Below are positions 1 to 6,264 of a stretch of 64,000 nt of DNA, piece by piece. The notes below the pieces were generated by a model. That model saw only the letters and a list, made by a program, of their open reading frames with translations, was not told where the DNA came from and did not search any database. The translations under genes were made by a program, and so were the position numbers. The DNA comes from Candidatus Woesearchaeota archaeon UBA153 (GTDB lineage: Archaea; Nanobdellota; Nanobdellia; Woesearchaeales; UBA525), in assembly GCA_002503705.1 (NCBI GenBank), contig DASH01000042.1:25148-89147 (forward strand), given 5' to 3'. Positions within the stretch are counted from its first letter, which is position 1; every line of letters starts with the position of its first letter.

Positions 1-62
1 CCGTCCAACAAGCGATGACGCGAACGGCTGGCGACCACGCGAAAGCGATTTGCCTAAGAGCC
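1..62 (+). repeat. Family B palindromic repeat, partial copy at window edge
   Basis: These 62 bases match, in reverse complement and with one mismatch that I can see, the left end of the repeat at 4175-4389. The copy ends in GCCTAAGAGCC just before the M24 peptidase gene and is cut by the window start, so its full length is unknown. Confidence 0.75.
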
Positions 63-118
63 CACTCGACCGGAAATGTTAAATACGCGTGAATCAAAGG
101 TTCGTTGCGAGGGACTCC

Positions 119-1273
119 GTGGCACAGCAACTACCTCGACTGGTCATCGCGCCGGGCAAAGACGCGACGATGCGGTACGCGACCCGTCTTGCCGCGCCGG
201 ACCCGTTCCTTCTTCTCGATGACGGCAAGCGCCGTCACGTTCTCGTTTCTCGTCTCGAGTACGGTCTCGCGCGCAAGATCCTCGCGAAGAGCCCGAAACA
301 CAAGGTCGTCCTCTTCGACCCGTACTATGACGCGGTCAAGCGAGAGCTCGCGAAGCGCGGCGAGAAGGGGAAGGTCCGTCGTCGTCACGTCCTCGCGCTC
401 ATCGCGGCGATGTACCTTCGTGAGAAGAAAATCCGGAAGGTCGTCATGCCGCCGAACGCGTGGGCCGCGCACGTCGAGACGCTGCGCGAGCACGGCATCC
501 ATGTCGAGCTCGGCACCAAGCGGTTCTACCCGGAACGGGCGGTCAAGACCGCGCGCGAGTTGAAAGAAATCATCGCGGTCGGCCGCGCCACCGTCGCCGC
601 CCTCGATTGTTGCATGAAAATCTTGCGCTCGAGCCGGCCGAACGCGAAAGGGGAACTCGTGTACCGCGGCGCGCGCGTCACCTCCGAGTCGCTCAAGCGC
701 GCCGCGCGCCACGTTCTCCTCGAGCGCGAGTGCGAAGCGCCCGAACTCATCCTCAGCCACGGGCTCCAGACGAGGTTTCCGCACGAGCTTGGCAGCGGCG
801 CGATCAAGGCGGGCGAGCCAGTGCTGTTCGACTTCTTCGCGAAGAGCATGACGAGCGGGTACTGGTTCGACATGAGCCGCACGGTCGTCGTCGGCAAGCC
901 GTCGAATGAATACCGGCGGCTGTGGCGTGCGGTGAAAGAGGCGCAGGACGCCGCGTTGAGGAAAATTCGACCCGGCACGCGATGCGGCGCGCTCAACCAG
1001 GCGATTGACGACGTCTTCAAGAAGCGCCGCTACGCGACGACGGACGAAGAAGGGTTTTTGCACAGCGCCGGCCACGGCCTCGGCCTGGAGATTCACGAAG
1101 CGCCCACCGTCGGGAACGGGAGCAAGGACGTCCTGAAGGCGGGCATGGTCATCACGATCGAACCCGGCTTGTATTACAAAAAAATCGGAGGTGCACGGCT
1201 CGAGAACACACTCTTCGTGACGAAGAACGGCTATAGGGACTTGACGCGATACCCGCGGAGGATGACGCCATGA
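119..1273 (+). CDS. M24-family metallopeptidase, Xaa-Pro aminopeptidase-like
   Basis: Likely a dinuclear-metal aminopeptidase that removes N-terminal residues preceding proline, acting in the cytoplasm. The C-terminal half has the M24 pita-bread metal ligands: two Asp (LFDFFAKS and WFDMSRT), His in SAGHGLGL, Glu in ITIEPGLYY and Glu in RLENTLF. The N-terminal half is the usual creatinase-like domain. An upstream GTG at 89 is in frame, but a TATA-like TGTTAAATA lies at 77-85. That fits a transcript beginning near 107-110 and translation from GTG 119, which is preceded by GAGGG. The stop codon overlaps the next start (ATGA), so the two genes are co-transcribed. Substrate preference (Xaa-Pro or methionine) cannot be read from sequence alone. 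Confidence 0.85.
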   Translation: MAQQLPRLVIAPGKDATMRYATRLAAPDPFLLLDDGKRRHVLVSRLEYGLARKILAKSPKHKVVLFDPYYDAVKRELAKRGEKGKVRRRHVLALIAAMYLREKKIRKVVMPPNAWAAHVETLREHGIHVELGTKRFYPERAVKTARELKEIIAVGRATVAALDCCMKILRSSRPNAKGELVYRGARVTSESLKRAARHVLLERECEAPELILSHGLQTRFPHELGSGAIKAGEPVLFDFFAKSMTSGYWFDMSRTVVVGKPSNEYRRLWRAVKEAQDAALRKIRPGTRCGALNQAIDDVFKKRRYATTDEEGFLHSAGHGLGLEIHEAPTVGNGSKDVLKAGMVITIEPGLYYKKIGGARLENTLFVTKNGYRDLTRYPRRMTP

Positions 1274-1629
1274 ACCCGGAGACCATCGAGCTTCTTTGGG
1301 AGACGATCGAGCAGGAACAGGACCTCTTGACCATCGTCGAGGGGAAGAACGACAAGCGCGCGCTCGAACGCCTCGGCTTCCGCAACATCAGAACCCTCGA
1401 CCGTCCGCTCTACCGGATCATCGAGGAGATTGACGGCGACGAGGTCGCGATTCTCACCGACCTGGACTCGCACGGCCAAGGGCTGTACAAGTATTTCTAC
1501 CATGAATGCGCGCGCCGCGGCATCAAGGTGAACAACCGCGTGCGGCAACTCCTGCACTTCACCGACCTGCGCCAGATCGAAGGGCTGGCGAACTACCTGG
1601 AACGGCTCACGCCGATACAGACGCAGTAG
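1270..1629 (+). CDS. TOPRIM-domain protein (small primase/RNase M5-like)
   Basis: A 119-residue single-domain protein. LTIVEGKNDKRALERLG supplies the TOPRIM glutamate near residue 20, and AILTDLDSHGQ supplies the D-x-D motif. Free-standing archaeal TOPRIM proteins are known but mostly uncharacterised; the fold is shared with DnaG primase, topoisomerases and RNase M5, so a metal-dependent nucleic-acid reaction is expected. The start ATG overlaps the stop of the upstream peptidase gene by four bases, implying translational coupling. Specific activity is not inferable. Confidence 0.75.
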   Translation: MNPETIELLWETIEQEQDLLTIVEGKNDKRALERLGFRNIRTLDRPLYRIIEEIDGDEVAILTDLDSHGQGLYKYFYHECARRGIKVNNRVRQLLHFTDLRQIEGLANYLERLTPIQTQ

Positions 1630-1698
1630 TCATCGTCCACATTTCCCGCGGACATACGCTGCTCCAGAGCACGCTGTCGACCTTGCACGGCAGATTTC

Positions 1699-3918
1699 TC
1701 AGAACGCCTTCTTCAGCTCCTCGAGGCGGCGCAGCGCCTCGTCGGCGGCGTAGCCGCCATTGCCGTACAATCGCGTCAGCTCGAGGAGCGCCAAGAATTT
1801 CGTGTTGCGCAAGAGGATGACGCGGACGGGGAAGGGGAGGCGCGCGTGCTTGATCGCGGTGACGAGCGCGTCGAACTCGAAACTCGCGGAGAGGCCGAAC
1901 ATCGCCGCGTAGAGCGAGCGCAGCTTCCCTCGGGTCGCGTCGCGCAACGCCTCTTCCGGCACGCGTCCTCGCAACGAGCCGATCTCGTACTGCGCTTGCT
2001 TGACGAGGTCGCCGTACTCTTCGTGACGGTGGACGCGGAAGTGCTTCGCGAACGAGTTCCACCCGAGGAGGAGCGAGTACGTGAGCGAGTCCTCATAGAA
2101 GAAGTGGATGGTCTTGCCGTGCGTGACGAGGAAGACGAGCCGCGACGCGTACACGGCGCGCGCCAAGTAGCCCGCGAAGAGCAAGACGAGGAGGAGCAGC
2201 GCGATGACGACCCCTTTGATGACGCCTGGCTTGTAGTCGCTCCACGCGCACGGCCTGCACGGTCCGTCGCAATCCACGAGCCGTTCCCCCTGGTTTTTCA
2301 CGTTGTCGTTGCAGGTTGGGCATGCGTCGCAGGGTCCGCCGCAGTCTGTTTTCTCTTCTCCTTGGTTCTGTTCGCCGTCGTTGCAGGTTGGGCACGCGTC
2401 GCAGGGTCCGCCGCAGTCGACGCCGGTCTCTTTTCCGTTCTTCACGCCGTCCTCGCACGTCACGCCGACGCAGATGCCGCGGAGACACACGGCGCTCTCG
2501 CACTCGCCGTTGTTCCGGCACCGCATCCCGTCGCCGCACGCCTCGCACACGCCGCCGCAATCGAGATCGCTCTCGTCCTGGTTCTTGACGCCGTCGTTGC
2601 AGGTTGGGCATGCGTCGCAGGGTCCGCCGCAGTCTGTTTTCTCTTCTCCTTGGTTCTGTTCGCCGTCGTTGCAGGTTGGGCACGCGTCGCAGGGTCCGCC
2701 GCAGTCGACGCCGGTCTCTTTTCCGTTCTTCACGCCGTCCTCGCACGTCGCGTCCGGCTCGCACGCCTGCATCGTCGCCGGCTTCTCCGTCTCGTTCGCG
2801 CACGGAGTCAACGGTATGCAGACGCGTTCCTGATACCCGGGGAAGATGCACTCGCCCCAATCGGTGCAATCCCAACGCGGGACGCACGCTGGTTCGTCGC
2901 ACGCGCCGCAGTCCTTCGGGCAGGAAGCGCACTCTTCCGGCGCGATGCAGATCATGTCGCCGCAATAGTTGTTGCGGACGCCGACAACCGTCTCGTTCAG
3001 GACCGTGTACTTGACGTTCCGGCTCGTGACGGTCGCGCCGCTCGAATCGGTCGCGGTGTACGCGTGATAGACGACGCCGGGCTCGCCCGCCTTCAGCGTG
3101 AACAACTCTCCCTCGATGCTCGGCGTGACCGTTGCCCGAGTCATCTTCGTTTCCGGCCTCGGTCCCGTCTCCTCGAGCGTGAACGTCAAGACGCCACGGT
3201 CAGGGTCGAAGAAGTACAGGCTGAGGTTGAGCGTGAACGTCCCGCCGCGCGGCAGGGTGACGTCGATGAACTCCGTCACTTGGACTGGCGCCCGGTTGAC
3301 ATTCGCGACGCTCACGTTCCACACGCGCACCGTCGTCAATCCTTCCCGGCTCGTCGCTCGCAGTTCGAGCGTGTGCAGGCCCCCCGCGTTGAAATCTGGA
3401 TAATACAGGTATGACTCGTTCTCCTTGGCGACGTCAACGCCGTCGAGGCGCCACGTGATTGTCGCGTTCTCTGTTTTCGCGGTGAAGAGGAACGGCCTCC
3501 CTTCTCGCGCGGTGACGACGCCGGGCGCGGGCGTCGTCGTCACAATCGGCGGGTGGCGGATCGCGTACTCCGCGACGCTCGTCGCGACGCACCCTCGCGG
3601 GGTGACCGCGTAGAAGAGGATTCTCGCGGTCGACGTCGTCGTTCCCGTCGGGGTGAACGTGAACGCTCCCGTCGTCTCGTCGAACGCGAAGCCCGGCACG
3701 CTGTCGCCGATGAACGTGGCGCCGAGCGTCGCGTCGCTCGTCGTCGTGAACGTGCCGTTCAGCGTGTGGTCGAGCCCGATAACGCTCGTCGCGGGTTCGA
3801 GCGCGATTTTCGGCGCGTCCGCCGGGCCGCAGTACGCGGTCGTCACGGTCGCGACGAGAAGTGTGACGAGGAGACTGAGAATCAGGACGTTGACACTCTT
3901 CCGCACGCGCACGCTCAC
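1699..3918 (-). CDS. Large cysteine-rich surface protein with one C-terminal membrane anchor
   Basis: A 739-residue envelope protein. Residues 1-30 form a signal peptide. About 35-310 look like tandem Ig/cadherin-like beta domains, including a putative-Ig start at VGLDH-type strands. About 315-570 are a cysteine-rich stalk built of repeats of the type CxDGxxNxxExxxDCGGxCxxC. A hydrophobic helix (about 578-600) is followed by roughly 140 cytoplasmic residues ending in a charged helix. Similar Cys repeats occur in secreted proteins of DPANN archaea and some bacteria; disulfide pairing and metal binding are both possible. The start is GTG preceded by GAGGTGA, with a TATA-like box at 3943-3955. 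Two parts of the stalk are identical at DNA level (2305-2461 and 2593-2749). A role in adhesion or cell contact is inference. Confidence 0.8.
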   Translation of the reverse strand: MSVRVRKSVNVLILSLLVTLLVATVTTAYCGPADAPKIALEPATSVIGLDHTLNGTFTTTSDATLGATFIGDSVPGFAFDETTGAFTFTPTGTTTSTARILFYAVTPRGCVATSVAEYAIRHPPIVTTTPAPGVVTAREGRPFLFTAKTENATITWRLDGVDVAKENESYLYYPDFNAGGLHTLELRATSREGLTTVRVWNVSVANVNRAPVQVTEFIDVTLPRGGTFTLNLSLYFFDPDRGVLTFTLEETGPRPETKMTRATVTPSIEGELFTLKAGEPGVVYHAYTATDSSGATVTSRNVKYTVLNETVVGVRNNYCGDMICIAPEECASCPKDCGACDEPACVPRWDCTDWGECIFPGYQERVCIPLTPCANETEKPATMQACEPDATCEDGVKNGKETGVDCGGPCDACPTCNDGEQNQGEEKTDCGGPCDACPTCNDGVKNQDESDLDCGGVCEACGDGMRCRNNGECESAVCLRGICVGVTCEDGVKNGKETGVDCGGPCDACPTCNDGEQNQGEEKTDCGGPCDACPTCNDNVKNQGERLVDCDGPCRPCAWSDYKPGVIKGVVIALLLLVLLFAGYLARAVYASRLVFLVTHGKTIHFFYEDSLTYSLLLGWNSFAKHFRVHRHEEYGDLVKQAQYEIGSLRGRVPEEALRDATRGKLRSLYAAMFGLSASFEFDALVTAIKHARLPFPVRVILLRNTKFLALLELTRLYGNGGYAADEALRRLEELKKAF
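2305..2461 (-). repeat. 157-bp exact direct repeat, copy 1, inside surface-protein gene
   Basis: Identical base for base, by eye, to 2593-2749 (offset 288). It encodes two of the DCGGPCDACPTCND units of the cysteine-rich stalk. Identity at synonymous sites implies a recent duplication or gene conversion. Confidence 0.9.
2593..2749 (-). repeat. 157-bp exact direct repeat, copy 2, inside surface-protein gene
   Basis: Second copy of the repeat at 2305-2461, separated from it by 131 bp that encode a more diverged repeat unit (DCGGVCEACGDGMRC). Confidence 0.9.
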
Positions 3919-3942
3919 CTCACTAGCCCTCTCTGGAGCAGT

Positions 3943-3955
3943 CGTTATAAAAATG
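3943..3955 (-). promoter_or_regulatory. TATA-like promoter of the surface-protein gene
   Basis: On the minus strand the box reads CATTTTTATAACG and lies about 28 nt before the GTG start at 3918, the spacing expected for a nearly leaderless archaeal transcript. Confidence 0.6.
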
Positions 3956-4001
3956 TGACGAACGGCTCCTCATCGTCGCAGCATTTCGTTCCCGTTTTTG
4001 T

Positions 4002-4107
4002 CTGGACGCAGTCCAGTCCCGTGCTGGCGCGGCAAAAGTCATAGTTGTTCTCAGTCGTACGGACGTACTCGCGAGAACTTTAACGAGAAAAACCGGGCCG
4101 CGCCAGC
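4002..4107 (+). repeat. Family A palindromic element, copy 1
   Basis: Begins with the hairpin CTGGACGCAGTCCAG (4002-4016), then the element proper at 4021-4107. Its ends are GTGCTGGCGCGGC and GCCGCGCCAGC, an 11-bp terminal stem, with AAAAGTCATAGT next to the left end. It lies in the 518-bp gap between divergently transcribed genes 3918 and 4437. Related copies are at 8540, 35758, 58348 and 62468. Confidence 0.8.
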
Positions 4108-4174
4108 CGAAACCCGCCGTGGCGGGCGTTCATCGTGCAAAGCATCAGTCGCGACCATCTCACCGATGCTCTTC

Positions 4175-4389
4175 GGCTCTTAGGCAAATCGCTTTCGCGT
4201 GGTCGCCAGCAGTTCGCGTCATCGCTTGTTGGACGGCGAGGGCTGCGTTCCCGTGGTCACGGCGACGGAACGTCGCCGGGAAGTTGGGGATGGTTCCCTC
4301 CCCAACTGGAGCGACCCCTCGCAACGCCCTCGCTTGCGGCTCTGCTGACGCTCGCCTGACGCTGGCGACCATCCATTTGCCTAAGAGCC
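4175..4389. repeat. Family B element, complete 215-bp copy with terminal inverted repeats
   Basis: Left end 4175-4209 and right end 4361-4389 are inverted copies sharing GGCTCTTAGGCAAAT and GGTCGCCAGC. The centre contains a further perfect hairpin, GTTGGGGA with TCCCCAAC, around 4283-4306. There is no open reading frame, so it resembles a MITE or a large REP-type element. The end at 4389 lies directly before the promoter of the gene at 4437. Confidence 0.75.
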
Positions 4390-4401
4390 ATGCTCTTCGC
4401 A

Positions 4402-4414
4402 ACCTATTTAAACC
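4402..4414 (+). promoter_or_regulatory. TATA-like promoter of the membrane protein gene at 4437
   Basis: ACCTATTTAAACC, about 28 nt before the ATG. Confidence 0.6.
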
Positions 4415-4436
4415 GTGAAGGCGGTGGGGGAGACGC

Positions 4437-5240
4437 ATGGTCGGCTTCGTCTACCATTTACGGCGTTACTTCTTCCTCGCGAAGGAAGAGTGGCTCGGCG
4501 TCCTCATCACCGCGCTGTTCGCGGGCTTCGCGCTCAGCTTCCGCAACTGGGGCGGCGAGACGTTCGACCTCCTCCTCGGCTTGAAGAATTACGGCATCGA
4601 GGTCGTCGCGTTCTTCCTCCTCTTCCTCCTCCACCTCTCCGCGCAGAAGGCGGTCGGCGTCTACTACGGCATCAAAGTCGTGTATGATAAGTACTTGCTC
4701 GGCCTCATGATCGGGTTGTTCGTCACCTTCCTCAGCTTCGGCTATTGGCCGTTGTTCGTGACCGGGACTCTCGCCTTCACCGCAATCCCGAACCTGCGCG
4801 TCGGCAAGTTCCGCGCGACGCTGCCGAAGAAATGGGAGATCGCCCTCATCGCCGCCGCCGGGCCGTTGGCCTCGTTGCTCGCCATGGTGCCGTTGAACGC
4901 GTTGCACATCGGGACTGGCTTGCCGTTCTTCCACCACTTAATCGGCGTCTGCGCGCTCATCGCGATCTACTCGATGCTGCCCATTCCCGTCTTGCCGACG
5001 GCGAACCCGTACGCCGTCTACATGAGCAGGATTGAGGTGTTGGAAGGCAACCTGCCCGGGTTCGACGTCTTCTACCACTCCGCCGGCATCTACTGCTTGC
5101 TCGTCGGGTTCCTCATCGTCTTCTCCGCGATCGCGTGGTTCTTCAGCCCGAGCACGTGGGCGTTGCTCATCGCGATCATTCTCGGCTGGTGGGCGATGCA
5201 CTTGTACGCGAAGACGATCGCGGAACACCGGAACTGGTAG
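4437..5240 (+). CDS. Polytopic membrane protein, degenerate site-2-protease (M50) homologue
   Basis: A 267-residue protein with about six or seven hydrophobic segments. Its layout recalls intramembrane metalloproteases: a first motif in a membrane helix (FLLHLSAQKAVG, where an active enzyme would have HExxH), a middle motif IAAAGPLASLLAM like the AGPxxN loop, and a late motif MLPIPVLPTANP where active enzymes have an LPxxPxDG sequence. The catalytic Glu, the second His and the Asp are not seen, so if related it is a catalytically dead pseudo-protease or chaperone-like member. Start ATG is supported by the upstream TATA box. Relationship is inferred from motif spacing only; it may simply be an unrelated polytopic protein. 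Confidence 0.6.
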   Translation: MVGFVYHLRRYFFLAKEEWLGVLITALFAGFALSFRNWGGETFDLLLGLKNYGIEVVAFFLLFLLHLSAQKAVGVYYGIKVVYDKYLLGLMIGLFVTFLSFGYWPLFVTGTLAFTAIPNLRVGKFRATLPKKWEIALIAAAGPLASLLAMVPLNALHIGTGLPFFHHLIGVCALIAIYSMLPIPVLPTANPYAVYMSRIEVLEGNLPGFDVFYHSAGIYCLLVGFLIVFSAIAWFFSPSTWALLIAIILGWWAMHLYAKTIAEHRNW

Positions 5241-5320
5241 TGTTGTGTCTTGAACGCTCTGCATTGTCGCCGTGTTCCCGCCCTTCAGTCTCACTCGTCG
5301 AGCCTTTCCCACGACACGTC

Positions 5321-5362
5321 GAGCGGCCGGTGACCGCGCGAAAGCGAATTCTCACAAAGCCC
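5321..5362 (+). repeat. Decayed family B end
   Basis: Contains GACCGCGCGAAAGCGA and ends AAAGCCC, resembling the end of the copy at 1-62 (GACCACGCGAAAGCGA, AGAGCCC) with several changes. The 122-bp gap between the genes ending at 5240 and 5364 holds nothing else that I recognise. Confidence 0.35.
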
Positions 5363-5363
5363 T

Positions 5364-5639
5364 TCAGACCAGGCTGTAGAGTCCTTTGAGTATGAGGTAG
5401 ACGCCGAGTATCACGCTCAAGAAGGTGATGTTCCAGAGGAGGGTGAGACACAGGTACCCCGCGATCAAGACGTCGAACTTGGAGACTGGGTCGCTGAGGA
5501 AGAGGAGCCCTTTCATGCCGAGGAAGAGCGCGACGAAGAGGACGATTTTCTGGGGCGCGAGGTGGAGGTTCGCCGTGAGTAAGAGTAACGCCGCGGTGAG
5601 GTCGACGAGGCCGAGGAGTTTGACGAGGAGGCTCACCAT
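5364..5639 (-). CDS. Small membrane protein with about three helices, unknown function
   Basis: A 91-residue, strongly hydrophobic protein (LLVKLLGLVDLTAALLLLTA near the N-terminus, then two or three more helices). Not recognised as a named family. On the minus strand an AATAAATAAG box lies about 20-25 nt before the ATG at 5639, supporting expression as its own unit. It ends convergently with the gene ending at 5240. Possibly an integral accessory protein; no partner is evident. Confidence 0.6.
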   Translation of the reverse strand: MVSLLVKLLGLVDLTAALLLLTANLHLAPQKIVLFVALFLGMKGLLFLSDPVSKFDVLIAGYLCLTLLWNITFLSVILGVYLILKGLYSLV

Positions 5640-5806
5640 GCGCGGCAGTCGGACTTCTTATTTATTGGTTTGGCAAATATAATATTTACCATATGGAATT
5701 TATTTCTTTTTCAGTTTCTCGTCGGTCACTCGTCGAAACATTTATAATTCCCTATCGTCGGAGAGTGGTCTAACGCGTGGGGTGTCACGCTTCGAGGTGG
5801 ATTGAC

Positions 5807-6031
5807 ATGGCAGAGAAGGTTGCGAAAGTCGGCGTGAAACGCCAACCGGGCTTCCTGTATTTCATCGACAAAGAAGGCGACGTCAGCCGAGCCCCCATGG
5901 CTCGCGGCGGCGTCAAACGCGGCAAGGCCGAGAAGGTCGCGAAGGCCGGCGTCCGGAAGGAGAAGGGCTACCTCTACTTCCTCGACAAGCAAGGCGACGT
6001 CTCGCGCGCCAAGATGGCCCGCGGCCGCTAA
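5807..6031 (+). CDS. Small basic protein made of two copies of one motif
   Basis: A 74-residue protein containing two copies of a block of about 30 residues: GFLYFIDKEGDVSRAPMARG and GYLYFLDKQGDVSRAKMARG, each preceded by EKVAKxGV. It is basic and presumably cytoplasmic; short proteins with this motif are found as hypothetical proteins in archaea and bacteria, but I know of no function. The ATG at 5807 is chosen because GAGGTGG lies 8 nt upstream and a TATA-like ATTTATAATT at about 5740-5749 gives a leader of about 35 nt. Upstream in-frame codons lack such support. Confidence 0.75.
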   Translation: MAEKVAKVGVKRQPGFLYFIDKEGDVSRAPMARGGVKRGKAEKVAKAGVRKEKGYLYFLDKQGDVSRAKMARGR

Positions 6032-6264
6032 AGCTGCACGACAGTAAACGATTTTTGATTCTTCTTATTCTTCCTTCAATTATGTGACTCTCTCATGTGA
6101 CTCTCTCATGGCTTGAGTCCGGGGAGGTTCATCGGCACGTACCGTTATAACCATCCTCTGAAAAGGACCAACGTTCAAGCAAAGAAATAAGCGCGTCCGA
6201 CTGGGCGCGTTCCACTGGACATCCTCGGAAAACCATTATAAACGTCCCGACCCTCGCAGTACTT
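6032..6264 (+). other. Intergenic region with tandem repeat and two TATA-like boxes
   Basis: Holds a short tandem duplication (ATGTGACTCTCTC twice, about 6082-6108), a TATA-like box CCGTTATAACC near 6138-6148, and the hef promoter CATTATAAAC at 6234-6243. A GCGCGTCC/GGGCGCGT hairpin sits around 6191-6210. The first box has no gene start at the right distance, so a short RNA transcribed from about 6168 is possible but unproven. Confidence 0.35.
6234..6243 (+). promoter_or_regulatory. TATA box of hef
   Basis: CATTATAAAC lies about 26 nt before the ATG at 6265, consistent with a leaderless transcript. Confidence 0.65.

Noticed and set aside
2305..2749. Diversity-generating retroelement variable/template repeat pair
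   Set aside because: The two repeats are identical without adenine-specific differences, and the nearby retroelement piece at 45530 lacks a catalytic domain.
1846..3414. Long plus-strand open frame opposite the surface-protein gene
   Set aside because: It is the antisense of a clear GC-rich gene with a signal peptide and Cys repeats; the translation is Arg/Val/Ala-rich without motifs.
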